Source of the DNA: Candidatus Saccharimonadota bacterium
Lineage (GTDB): Bacteria; Patescibacteriota; Saccharimonadia; Saccharimonadales; UBA10212
Direction: 5' to 3'
Length of the DNA stretch: 42,330 nt
Assembly: GCA_016187175.1 (NCBI GenBank)
Contig: JACPKG010000008.1
Span: 1 to 42,330 of the forward strand
The notes below the pieces were generated by a model. That model did not search any database and was not told the DNA's origin. It saw nothing but the letters and a program-made list of their open reading frames with translations. Below, piece after piece: positions 9,071 to 15,879 of this stretch. Each line of letters begins with the position of its first letter. Position 1 is the first letter of the stretch. Both the position numbers and the translations under genes were made by a program.

Positions 9071-9167
9071 TTAGTCAGTAGTTGATAGTTATTAGTCTAT
9101 AGTCTTGAGCATTTTTTGTGCTGTAATTTTTTTGACTAACGACTGTCGACTATTTACTAACGACTAA
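9071..9167. repeat. Imperfect long inverted repeat in the clpC leader
   Basis: TTAGTCAGTAGTTGATAG at one end and a GACTAACGACTGTCGACTAT-type arm at the other are roughly complementary, with short TAGTC/GACTA units repeated inside. The loop holds GAGCATTTTTTGTGCTG. Similar degenerate GTC/GAC-rich sequence occurs at about 21041-21105. It probably forms a hairpin in the clpC 5' UTR. Confidence 0.4.
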
Positions 9168-9171
9168 CTCC

Positions 9172-9211
9172 ATTATAGCACAAATTAGCACTCTCGGGTC
9201 AAGAGTGCCAA
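9172..9211 (-). promoter_or_regulatory. clpC promoter overlapped by a CIRCE operator
   Basis: On plus, TTAGCACTC (9185-9193), a 9-nt spacer and GAGTGCCAA (9203-9211) match the CIRCE consensus TTAGCACTC-N9-GAGTGCTAA with one mismatch. On minus a TTGACC -35 (9197-9202) lies in the spacer, and TATAAT (9172-9177) follows. HrcA binding would block the promoter directly. CIRCE is the known HrcA target. Confidence 0.9.
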
Positions 9212-9218
9212 ACTTAGC

Positions 9219-10484
9219 TTAGGTTTCTGCTTCTTGCTTCTGTCCACTCTCACCTGTAACCTGTTCACTGTTGTCGGTGCCGTGTTCCTCAATTGCTTTA
9301 AGCAAACTCTCCTCCAGGTCGGCCTTTTTCTTCAGCTTCCCGCCTTCGCCAAAGCTTCGGCGGGCAGGCTGGACGACTGATTTGCCTTCCCCCTTTGCGA
9401 AAGCTGCGGGGGACTCCACCACTTTTTCTCCGGCTGTTTGTTTGCCCTTTTCGGCTTCGACGTCCAGCTCATATCCAGTTAGCTTGCCAGCCAAACGAAC
9501 GTTTTGGCCAGCCTTACCAATAGCAATGCTCAATTGGTCTTCGGGAACAACGACCGTCGCCTTAGCACCCCCTTTGGCAATTTTGACTTTAGTGACATTG
9601 GCCGGCTTCATAGCGTTAGAAATGTATGTTTCAGGGTTCCCATCCCAAACAATAATGTCAATCATTTCCTGGCTGCCAATTTCATCGCGCACAGCATTAA
9701 TACGCGTACCATGGCCACCTACGAACGTACCAACTGGATCAACGCCCTGGACATTGCTGACAACAGAGATTTTCGATCTAACGCCAGCCTCACGAGCAAT
9801 GTCTTTGATTTCTACCGCGCCCGAGCTCATCTCTGGCACTTCGTTACGAAAAAGCAGCTCCACGAACTCTCGCGACCCACGGCTAACAATCAATTGTGGA
9901 CCACGGAAACTTTTTTCGACGTCTTTCAGAAAAAATTTAAGCCGTTGGCCCGGGTAATAGCGTTCAGCCTGAATCTGCTCGCTGATCGGCATAATTCCTT
10001 GGGCACGGCCAAGCTCTACCCGTACCACCCGGCCCTCTACGCGGCTAATGACGCCATTAACTAGGGTGCCGATTTTATCTTCGTATTCAGCTAGCACGAT
10101 TTCTCGTTCAGCCTCGCGCAGACGCTGTAAAATCACCTGCTTGGCGGTTTGGGCCGCCACTCGTCCGAAATCTTCAACTTTCTGGGCCAGTTCTACCGTT
10201 TCACCAAGCTTGGCGTTTTTGCGGATAACCTGGGCCTCGGCCAGGCCGATTTGGCTACGCTCGTCTTCTATCAGACCGACGATCTCTTTAGCTACATAAG
10301 CTGTAACTTCGCCGGTATTCAGATTCATGGTAACTCGTACTTCCTGTTCGCGATCTCCATAATCGCGGCGCCAAGCAGCCGCTAAGGCCTGCTGGACAAT
10401 ATCCTGCACTTGCTCTTCGGGCAAGTTTTTTTCCTCAGCGATAACTCTTATAGCTTGAGCTAGTTGTTTAAAATCCATTTCCAT
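9219..10484 (-). CDS. nusA: Transcription termination/antitermination factor NusA
   Basis: RNA polymerase-binding elongation factor. The 421 aa contain the N-terminal NusA domain (residues ~1-125), an S1 domain (about 135-200, GTLVNGVISRVEGRVV), and two KH domains ending with AIGKAGQNVRLAGKLTGYEL. The remaining ~75 residues are a low-complexity charged tail. Two palindromic repeat insertions sit in this tail (SPAAFAKGEG and PARRSFGEGG), placed outside the folded core. The start has GGAG 9 nt before ATG; a second in-frame ATG is two codons later. An intrinsic terminator lies ~115 nt upstream on the same strand. Confidence 0.96.
   Translation of the reverse strand: MEMDFKQLAQAIRVIAEEKNLPEEQVQDIVQQALAAAWRRDYGDREQEVRVTMNLNTGEVTAYVAKEIVGLIEDERSQIGLAEAQVIRKNAKLGETVELAQKVEDFGRVAAQTAKQVILQRLREAEREIVLAEYEDKIGTLVNGVISRVEGRVVRVELGRAQGIMPISEQIQAERYYPGQRLKFFLKDVEKSFRGPQLIVSRGSREFVELLFRNEVPEMSSGAVEIKDIAREAGVRSKISVVSNVQGVDPVGTFVGGHGTRINAVRDEIGSQEMIDIIVWDGNPETYISNAMKPANVTKVKIAKGGAKATVVVPEDQLSIAIGKAGQNVRLAGKLTGYELDVEAEKGKQTAGEKVVESPAAFAKGEGKSVVQPARRSFGEGGKLKKKADLEESLLKAIEEHGTDNSEQVTGESGQKQEAET
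9339..9364. repeat. 26-bp GC-rich palindromic repeat, copy 1 (in nusA)
   Basis: Ends CCCGCC and GGCGGG with centre TTCGCCAAAGCTTC. It keeps the nusA frame open and encodes PARRSFGEGG. Confidence 0.75.
9388..9413. repeat. 26-bp GC-rich palindromic repeat, copy 2 (in nusA)
   Basis: Same length and layout as copy 1. The core AAAGCT is shared, and the stem has changed in a compensatory way to CCCCC/GGGGG. It encodes SPAAFAKGEG, a different reading frame of the repeat from copy 1. Confidence 0.65.
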
Positions 10485-10534
10485 GTCGTTTCACTCCAAT
10501 TTACAATTTACATTTTTCAATTTTGCCTACTCCG

Positions 10535-10548
10535 TCCGCCATGGCGGA
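10535..10548. repeat. Perfect 14-bp palindrome upstream of nusA
   Basis: TCCGCCATGGCGGA, flanked by CTACTCCG and CTACGAAGG. It resembles the GC-rich repeats in this window. In the minus orientation it falls in the nusA leader. Confidence 0.5.
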
Positions 10549-10600
10549 CTACGAAGGCCGGGCAATGAATTATCAATTGCTATTTATCAAACCCTGAATG

Positions 10601-10626
10601 AAAAAATCCGACCACGTCGGCCGGAT
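10601..10626 (-). terminator. Intrinsic terminator upstream of nusA
   Basis: Reading minus, CCGAC-GTG-GTCGG (flanked by ATCCG/GGAT) is followed by ATTTTTT. It lies ~115 nt upstream of the nusA ATG, with the divergent ORF starting at 10690. It could end transcripts coming from the minus-strand genes beyond 11188, or act as an attenuator for nusA if a promoter lies further upstream. Confidence 0.6.
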
Positions 10627-10673
10627 AACTGACGTTAATTGTATCAGACTGCCTACTGTGGCGCAAGGTTTGG

Positions 10674-10683
10674 TTGATACAAT
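10674..10683 (+). promoter_or_regulatory. Extended -10 promoter of the M1-domain ORF (leaderless)
   Basis: TTGATACAAT, then 6 nt, then ATG at 10690. This is the same extended box as at 28926. Confidence 0.5.
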
Positions 10684-10689
10684 AGATTG

Positions 10690-11130
10690 ATGGCTAAAAG
10701 CATCGCTCGACTTTATAAATCTTTCAAGCCGACTAGTTACAAGTTAGCTCTAAGCGCTGGCGAAGTCGACAGTTACGCCGAGGGACTAATAACAATTACC
10801 GGCCAAAAAATAGGGCCGCCCAGCCAAAGAATTACGTTCCACCAAAAGGGCCTAAAAATCATCACTGCCAAGATTGTCCGAAATGATAAAAAAGGTTCAA
10901 GGGAGTATGAAGTTGTCAGAATTAACCATCTACCGACTTTTGAAGAAGTCCGCCTGCACACCGCTGAACTTCTGTATCCCGGTGACTACGAAGTGGTTCT
11001 GGACTATAAGATTGATCAACAAAAGGCTGCCCAACTTGAAGGGCTGAAGGACAAAAAACCCAATCGGGAGCTGCTGCCATCCATCGACGAATCTGATGCC
11101 TGGAGCAATGTAGAATTCAGACTAATTTGA
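10690..11130 (+). CDS. Stand-alone M1-aminopeptidase N-terminal-like domain protein
   Basis: A 146-aa protein whose pattern matches the N-terminal beta-saddle domain of M1 aminopeptidases: FKPTSYKLALSAGE at the start, ITITGQKIGPPSQRITFHQK (compare the family GxVxIxxxxxxxxxxxxLH), LKIITAKI, and LLYPGDYEVVLDYKI near residue 100. The gluzincin catalytic domain (GxMEN, HExxH) is absent, and no continuation is visible downstream. It is either a truncated remnant or a dedicated small beta-domain protein. I chose ATG 10690 over TTG 10687 because the -10 box points to it. Confidence 0.6.
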   Translation: MAKSIARLYKSFKPTSYKLALSAGEVDSYAEGLITITGQKIGPPSQRITFHQKGLKIITAKIVRNDKKGSREYEVVRINHLPTFEEVRLHTAELLYPGDYEVVLDYKIDQQKAAQLEGLKDKKPNRELLPSIDESDAWSNVEFRLI

Positions 11131-11136
11131 TCAAAA

Positions 11137-11154
11137 TACTTAACTTGTTAAGTA
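11137..11154. other. Small palindrome after the M1-domain ORF
   Basis: TACTTAAC-TT-GTTAAGTA. It lies 6 nt past the stop codon and 33 nt from the convergent aminopeptidase stop. The U-tract is poor, so a terminator function is uncertain. Confidence 0.35.
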
Positions 11155-11187
11155 CCTCTTGTAGGCCACACGCTTCAGGCTATACGC

Positions 11188-12399
11188 TCATATAGTGAAT
11201 TGACCGTTTTGGTAGATAATTTGTTGGTTACCGTCCGCCAATGTGGCAGTTACAGTTCTATCAGCTGTTGAAATCATGTCTACGTGTATCGCTGAATCGT
11301 TATAGCCCAGTTTTTGAAAAACGCTCTTGGGCACTTTTACCGTGCTACCAGCGTAGGTGTCGTGATAAGAGTTGCCGACTGCTAGGTGGGTATTACCAAA
11401 AGGACCGCCCATGTTCTCATCAAATAGGGTTTCGGCCATAAATTTCGTGATACGGCTTAGCCGCTTATCAGTTAGCGAGTATTCGCCGACCTGTGCAGCA
11501 CCTCTGTCTACAGCCAGCATTTCCTTCAGTAGTTTCTGGTTCTTGGTCGCCGAACTTTTAATGACCCGCCCTTTTTCAAAATGCAGTTCAATACCTTCGA
11601 CCTTCGGACCATAATAATAAAGCGGCTGGTTAAAGCGGATCCAGCCCTTTGTACCGCGCCAATCTGGTGAAGTAAAGACTTCAAAACTGGGGATGTTACG
11701 GCCGCTACCGCCTAGCCAACGGCGTTTTTCACCCATCACAAGCTGTAAATCTACATCTTCACCTTTAACGTCTAGCTTTTTAATTTTTAGATTGCTCAGC
11801 TTCTTGGCTACCCGCTCAACTTCGGCAAAAATTTTACGCCACTCAGCAATAGGGTCGGCGGCATCCAAATAGCAAGCCTTGATAATTTGCTGCCAATACT
11901 GATTGAGGGGGAGGCCGGCTTCTTTGGCCATCGAAGGCGTGCCATAAAGAGCCACAGTCCAGGTATGCCGCCCATCATTTTCTTTTTTATCAAACCACTC
12001 ACGTAGTGGCTTGCGGCTTTTCTGAGCTAACATGATTTTTTTCGGATCTACCCTGTCCAGCTCGTGCACATCGTAATCAGCTATAACTGCGATCCGGTGG
12101 TCAGCGACTGCCACTAGGCCTTTGTAATAAGGGACCGGGAAAGCCGTCAGTTGCTCGTTGGTGGCATGGTCATAAAAGTAGCGTGCAAAACCATCCATGT
12201 CGTCGCCAAGGGAACTTATCATAAGGCCACCACGCTCAAAGATGACTTTTTTAAGAGCTCGGTAAAACGGTAATGCCGACAATGGCGCTTGCAGGTAAAC
12301 AAGTTGGCCGGGTTTAATGCCAGCACCACTACTTAGCGCAAAATTAATCAGAATTTGAGCGTATTTCTCAAGAATTTCTGGTGATGGTTGATAACTCAT
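11188..12399 (-). CDS. M29-family aminopeptidase
   Basis: Cytoplasmic metalloaminopeptidase of the thermophilic aminopeptidase T/AmpS/PepS group. The 403 aa are family length. It starts MSYQPSPEILEKYAQILINF with the family's LxPGQLVYLQ segment. The C-terminal half carries the presumed metal-binding region: FEKGRV (Glu), NTHLAVGNSYHDTYAG (His, near residue 340) and IHVDMIS (His and Asp). Start: TATAAT lies 10 nt before the ATG, giving a very short or absent leader. Gene order with yraN and rnhB downstream on the same strand does not indicate a specific pathway. Confidence 0.92.
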   Translation of the reverse strand: MSYQPSPEILEKYAQILINFALSSGAGIKPGQLVYLQAPLSALPFYRALKKVIFERGGLMISSLGDDMDGFARYFYDHATNEQLTAFPVPYYKGLVAVADHRIAVIADYDVHELDRVDPKKIMLAQKSRKPLREWFDKKENDGRHTWTVALYGTPSMAKEAGLPLNQYWQQIIKACYLDAADPIAEWRKIFAEVERVAKKLSNLKIKKLDVKGEDVDLQLVMGEKRRWLGGSGRNIPSFEVFTSPDWRGTKGWIRFNQPLYYYGPKVEGIELHFEKGRVIKSSATKNQKLLKEMLAVDRGAAQVGEYSLTDKRLSRITKFMAETLFDENMGGPFGNTHLAVGNSYHDTYAGSTVKVPKSVFQKLGYNDSAIHVDMISTADRTVTATLADGNQQIIYQNGQFTI

Positions 12400-12409
12400 A
12401 TTGGGATTG

Positions 12410-12415
12410 ATTATA
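12410..12415 (-). promoter_or_regulatory. -10 box of the M29 aminopeptidase gene
   Basis: TATAAT on minus, 10 nt before ATG at 12399. It implies a 5' leader of about 3 nt. Confidence 0.45.
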
Positions 12416-12423
12416 CCTAAAAG

Positions 12424-12765
12424 TTAGTCGATTTCGACTAGTTCTACGTTTTTAAACTCTGGGCCGGAAATCTCGGCACCTGTAATCCGGCAGTCGCCGT
12501 GCCAATTATTAGCCTGACACCAGACTCGCACGGCAAACTTTATTTGGTTTAATTTCCTTGGCGTAATGTGTTCCAGCCCGCTGCCTTGCTCTCCGCTGAC
12601 ACGGTATTTAACTTCAATAAAATAGATAACCTTATTATGCTTAGCTACTATGTCTATTTCACAGATTTTGGTCTTCCAGTTGCGAGTCAAAATTTCAAAA
12701 CCCTGCTCATGCAGCAGCCTCGCAACAACCGCCTCAGCCTTATTGCCTAGAGCAGTTGTAGCCAT
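12424..12765 (-). CDS. yraN: YraN/UPF0102 family nuclease-fold protein
   Basis: 113 aa with the UPF0102 pattern: GNKAEAVVARLLHEQGFEIL, RNWKTKICEIDIVAKHNKVIYFIEVKYR. The E-(x)n-EID-(x)n-EVK arrangement is the restriction-endonuclease-like core; its natural substrate is not established. The start overlaps the end of rnhB by 19 nt, so the two are translationally linked. This rnhB-yraN pairing is common in bacteria. Confidence 0.92.
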   Translation of the reverse strand: MATTALGNKAEAVVARLLHEQGFEILTRNWKTKICEIDIVAKHNKVIYFIEVKYRVSGEQGSGLEHITPRKLNQIKFAVRVWCQANNWHGDCRITGAEISGPEFKNVELVEID

Positions 12766-13331
12766 AGTTCTTCTTGATTTAAGCGGTAGATTGGTTCAAA
12801 AAATTGTCTGTGAATTCTTTTGAGCGCGCCAAATTTATCTAAGGCTGCCAGATGTTCCGGCGTAGCATAACCAACATGGGAATCAAATCCGTAGCGGGGG
12901 TGGCGCCTGGCCAGCTCGATCATATAGCGGTCGCGGCGGACTTTGGCATAAATCGAAGCGGCCGAGACAATCGGAAAATCAGCGTCAGCATCAATAATGC
13001 AGCGGACTCTTTTGTAGCTGCTAGATAAGTAGTTAATCGGCCCGTCCATGATAATTTCATCACCGTAGTCTACGCCCAATTGCTTCAGTGCCCGTGCAAC
13101 ACCTAACTTCATCGCACTACTTAAGCCCCGCTGGTCGATCTCAATTGACTTGACCCAGCCTTCGCCAAAGACACAACTGTTTACTAAAGGCTCAAATAAG
13201 GCTTCGCGTTGTTCTCGTGTCAAAACTTTGGAATCGGTGATGCCGCCAGGTAGGCTAACAGATTGTCGAGCCGCAACAATCAGCAACGGTCCAGCTAGAC
13301 ACCCCCTCCCGACTTCATCTACCCCAACCAT
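12747..13331 (-). CDS. rnhB: Ribonuclease HII
   Basis: Removes ribonucleotides from RNA:DNA hybrids and single misincorporated rNMPs. The 194-aa protein begins MVGVDEVGRGCLAGPL, with the catalytic DE of the RNase HII active site, and contains SAASIYAKVRRD and the Asp of IIDADADFP. A small -10 box TACTCT (13339-13344) is 7 nt before the ATG, suggesting a leaderless mRNA. The 3' end overlaps yraN. Confidence 0.95.
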   Translation of the reverse strand: MVGVDEVGRGCLAGPLLIVAARQSVSLPGGITDSKVLTREQREALFEPLVNSCVFGEGWVKSIEIDQRGLSSAMKLGVARALKQLGVDYGDEIIMDGPINYLSSSYKRVRCIIDADADFPIVSAASIYAKVRRDRYMIELARRHPRYGFDSHVGYATPEHLAALDKFGALKRIHRQFFEPIYRLNQEELWLQLL

Positions 13332-13338
13332 ATAATAT

Positions 13339-13344
13339 AGAGTA
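13339..13344 (-). promoter_or_regulatory. Possible -10 box of rnhB
   Basis: TACTCT on minus, followed by 7 nt and ATG at 13331. Weak match, but it fits the leaderless spacing seen elsewhere. Confidence 0.3.
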
Positions 13345-13379
13345 CTACAAAGTTAAGAGTACAGAATAAAGAGAGAGCT

Positions 13380-13910
13380 TTAGGTCTCCGTTTTTTCTTG
13401 TTGACGAGCCGCTAATACTTGCTTAACTTTAGCTTCCTCTTTGGCTTCTGCCTCGGCTTTTTTGGCTTCTTGCTCCTCGTGAACTTTTTCCTGCTCTTGC
13501 TTGATCTTGGTTTCTTCCTCGGCTGCGGCTTCATCAGCAGCAGTATTAATCGCTTCCCTATCAAAATCGACGCCGGCTAAGCGGGCGCTTTTACCTGTTA
13601 ATTCGCGCATGTAAGTTAAGTAGTTGCGGCGGACTTTGCTGCGTTTAACAACCTCGATTTTCAAAATGCTTGGCGAATGAATCAAGTAGGTCTTTTCTAC
13701 ACCTACGCCACTAGCGATACGGCGAACGCTAAGAGTGCTTGTCAGGCTACCGCGGCGAGTAACACGCAGTACCAGCCCCTCGAAAACCTGCACGCGTTCT
13801 TTACTGCCTTCGCGAACCTTTTGGTGTACCCGGACAGTGTCGCCGCTGCGTACGTCAACAACGGCTTTCTTCTTGAACCTGGCGCTAATTTGACTGGCAA
13901 CACTTTCCAT
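13380..13910 (-). CDS. rplS: Ribosomal protein L19 with C-terminal extension
   Basis: Large-subunit protein at the 30S-50S interface. The first ~115 residues are a normal L19 (VRVHQKVREGSKERVQVFEGLVL, VEVVKRSKVRRNYLTYMREL-type end). About 60 further residues form a highly charged Lys/Glu/Ala helix (EEETKIKQEQEKVHEEQEA) not present in typical L19. Start: ATG at 13910 is preferred over the GTG three bases upstream because it occupies the same position relative to the family A leader (TAACG.GATG) as the other copies. Preceded by a 35-codon uORF. Confidence 0.93.
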   Translation of the reverse strand: MESVASQISARFKKKAVVDVRSGDTVRVHQKVREGSKERVQVFEGLVLRVTRRGSLTSTLSVRRIASGVGVEKTYLIHSPSILKIEVVKRSKVRRNYLTYMRELTGKSARLAGVDFDREAINTAADEAAAEEETKIKQEQEKVHEEQEAKKAEAEAKEEAKVKQVLAARQQEKTET

Positions 13911-14018
13911 CACGTTAGAACCTCACTCTTAGCTGATAAAAACTTTTGATCGTTGGCAGTATAGCAAAACTTCCACGTTGAGTGAGCTGGAAAGTTGCAG
14001 GCTGAGGCCTAAGGTGAT
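13909..14018 (-). promoter_or_regulatory. Family A leader element of rplS
   Basis: Inverted repeat whose ends, read on minus, are ATCACCTTAGGCCTCA and TGAGGTTCTAACGTGAT; the AT of the rplS start codon is in the helix. An internal hairpin pairs GCAACTTTCC with GGAAGTTTTGC. The same layout precedes gatC. Confidence 0.6.
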
Positions 14019-14022
14019 CCAT
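13915..14022 (-). CDS. Leader uORF of rplS, 35 codons (family A)
   Basis: Reads from ATG 14022 to TAA 13915, ending CTAACGTG-ATG so the stop is 4 nt before the rplS ATG. The peptide begins MDHLRPQPATFQL, has QRG at residues 15-17 and PT at 23-24, and ends VRF. It shares 14 of 35 residues and exact length with the gatC uORF. Its promoter is 11 nt upstream. Whether the peptide matters, or only the act of translating it, cannot be told from sequence. Confidence 0.5.
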   Translation of the reverse strand: MDHLRPQPATFQLTQRGSFAILPTIKSFYQLRVRF

Positions 14023-14033
14023 AAGTCTCGTAA

Positions 14034-14062
14034 ATACTACCTTAAACCCCCTTTTAGCGCAA
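14034..14062 (-). promoter_or_regulatory. Promoter of the rplS leader
   Basis: On minus: -35 TTGCGC (14057-14062), 17-bp spacer, -10 TAGTAT (14034-14039). The predicted start (~14027) is about 5 nt before the uORF ATG. Confidence 0.6.
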
Positions 14063-14092
14063 GGAAAACGATATCCAGGACAGTCCTGATAT

Positions 14093-15688
14093 TTAACCAA
14101 CCACTCTATATACCTCCTCGAGGGTTGTTAGGCCATCAAAGGTTTTGAGCAGACCGTCATGCAGCATTGTATGCATACCATCTTCAACAGCTTTGGCTTC
14201 TAGCCTTTCAGTAGTTATTTGGTTCGGCGGCAATCTCAGGATTTCCTGGACACCTGGTGTCATTAGCAATTGTTCGCGTAGCGCTATCTGACCGCTGTAG
14301 CCAAAAGGGTTTTGAGCTGAGCTACCAGCCTTATACAATGTCACCTCATTTAAATCCGGCCGTTTTAGCTCCGGCGGAAAGGTATCTACTACAACCTGCA
14401 GTTGTCTTTTCAGGGCATCATCAGGTTTGTAGGGTTGTTTGAGACTATCATCTAAGCGTCGGACTAACCGCTGGGCCATGACCAGCCGCATAGCGCTGGT
14501 GAATAAGGGATTGATACCGACTATGTCCAGCAGGCGGGTCAGGGCCGCAGCGGCGCTGCTGGCGTGAAAAGTGCTTAAAACAAGATGTCCGGTTAAAGCC
14601 CCTTGTAGGGCGGTTTTGGCGGTGTCTTGATCGCGAATTTCGCCTACCATCACCACGTCTGGATCTAGCCGCAGCACAGCCCGCAGCTTGTCCGCGAAAC
14701 TCTGTCCCTCCAGTTTGCCGACTACTGGGATTTGAGTCACGCCGGGCATGTTATACTCCACGGGGTCTTCCAAAGTTATAATTTTTCTTTCGGCCGTGTT
14801 GAGTGTATTAATTAAAGAGTAGAGAGTAGTGGTTTTACCCGAACCGGTAGGACCAACAACCAGTACCATACCGGTTGGATGTCTAATGATATCGTCGACA
14901 ACTTTAGCTTCTTTTTCACTTAAGCCCAGGTTTTGTAAATTGAACAGTTCAAGTCGCAAGTTAAAAAGGCGGGCCACAATGTCCATACCATAGATCGTTG
15001 GCACAGTTTCTACCCGAAGATTCAAAGTTACTTGCTCGCCGGTAGCCATTTTATAAGAACGGCTGATGTGGCCCGCCTGGGGTTCGGTGTTGTCGGTAGA
15101 AATGTTGGCCGCACTAGCTAATACCGATATAAGGTGTTTGTATTTTTCATAGCTCAAATAAGCTACCGGATGCAGTACACCATCCACCCTAAAACGCACT
15201 CGGACATTATCGCGCTGGCATTCCAGATGAATGTCGCTTGATTTAAGAGCGTAGGCTTGTTGAACTAAATAAGCCAGCATGTCATCAGGCCGCACCTTAT
15301 CTAAAGTAGCGCTAACTGACTCGATCATTTTGCTAGCTTCGGTGCCGCTGATGGCTATGTCCTGATACTCGACCTTTTTAGGCGGGTCATAAAGCTTCAT
15401 ATAGTCCGAAAAGCCAGACTCGGAAATAATAGAAAAGCTTAGGCGCTGATCAGTGAAGCGTTCGGTTAATTTCTTTATGACTTGTTGCGCGGTAGTTGTG
15501 GTTATTCCGAAATGAATGTGGTATTCATCAGATGTCAGGGGCACAACTCTCAGATTGTAGAGCTCCGGAACGCTTAGGATATTTTTAAACAGTCGTTTTT
15601 GCAGTTGAGTCGTGTCAACATAATTAAAACCTAGCACATCAGCTCGCCGCTTGGTGACTAGCTCTTCTTGTTTTCTGGCATCATTCAT
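14093..15688 (-). CDS. pilB: PilB/GspE-type secretion/pilus assembly ATPase
   Basis: Hexameric cytoplasmic ATPase that drives type IV pilus extension or type II-like secretion. The 531 aa contain the N-terminal MshEN-like half, Walker A GPTGSGKTTTLYSL near residue 273, the Asp box ITLEDPVE, the Walker B MVGEIRD and the His box TGHLVLSTFHAS. The usual zinc-binding CxxC pairs of PilB/GspE are missing from the C-terminal region (position of SSAQNPFGYSGQIALREQ). Adjacent rplS leader lies past its stop. It is preceded by a family A leader with a uORF that overlaps its ATG. No pilin genes are visible in the window. Confidence 0.93.
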   Translation of the reverse strand: MNDARKQEELVTKRRADVLGFNYVDTTQLQKRLFKNILSVPELYNLRVVPLTSDEYHIHFGITTTTAQQVIKKLTERFTDQRLSFSIISESGFSDYMKLYDPPKKVEYQDIAISGTEASKMIESVSATLDKVRPDDMLAYLVQQAYALKSSDIHLECQRDNVRVRFRVDGVLHPVAYLSYEKYKHLISVLASAANISTDNTEPQAGHISRSYKMATGEQVTLNLRVETVPTIYGMDIVARLFNLRLELFNLQNLGLSEKEAKVVDDIIRHPTGMVLVVGPTGSGKTTTLYSLINTLNTAERKIITLEDPVEYNMPGVTQIPVVGKLEGQSFADKLRAVLRLDPDVVMVGEIRDQDTAKTALQGALTGHLVLSTFHASSAAAALTRLLDIVGINPLFTSAMRLVMAQRLVRRLDDSLKQPYKPDDALKRQLQVVVDTFPPELKRPDLNEVTLYKAGSSAQNPFGYSGQIALREQLLMTPGVQEILRLPPNQITTERLEAKAVEDGMHTMLHDGLLKTFDGLTTLEEVYRVVG

Positions 15689-15767
15689 CCTGTTTAGAAG
15701 TCCAATTCACTGCCAGTAAATGGCAGATTTTATCTTTGATAAAATACTTACTTCTAACGGGATCCAT
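15681..15767 (-). CDS. Leader uORF of pilB, 28 codons (family A)
   Basis: ATG 15767 to TGA 15681. The peptide starts MDPVRSKYFIKDKIC. Its first 15 residues are nearly those of the uORF before the 21670 gene. A 4-nt loss in the second internal hairpin shifts the frame, so it passes the TAA used by its relative and instead stops 8 nt inside pilB (ATGAATGA). Predicted transcription start is at or next to this ATG. Confidence 0.45.
   Translation of the reverse strand: MDPVRSKYFIKDKICHLLAVNWTSKQDE
15687..15763 (-). promoter_or_regulatory. Family A leader element of pilB
   Basis: Arms on minus: ATCCCGTTAGAAGT and ACTTCTAAACAGGAT. Two inner hairpins, ATTTTAT/ATAAAAT and TGCCA/TGGCA, make a three-way junction. 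It is nearly identical to the element at 21896-21975. Confidence 0.6.
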
Positions 15768-15774
15768 CAACACC

Positions 15775-15780
15775 ATTAAA
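15775..15780 (-). promoter_or_regulatory. -10 box of the pilB leader
   Basis: TTTAAT on minus, 7 nt before the uORF ATG at 15767. It gives a leaderless uORF. Confidence 0.4.
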
Positions 15781-15879
15781 GCACAAGCGTAAATTAGCTG
15801 AAAGCTGAAGGCTAGAAGCAGAAAAGCAGTTGCGATTTCAGGCTTTCGGCTTTTTGCTTTTTTGCTTTAAGCTATTGCT
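15781..15879. repeat. Degenerate low-complexity inverted repeat
   Basis: Contains AGCTGAAAGCTGAAGGCT and AGCAGAAAAGC on one side, and GGCTTTCGGC and GCTTTTTTGCTTT on the other. The two halves are roughly complementary. It belongs to the same style of degenerate short-unit repeat as 9071-9167 and 34421-34489. Confidence 0.4.
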
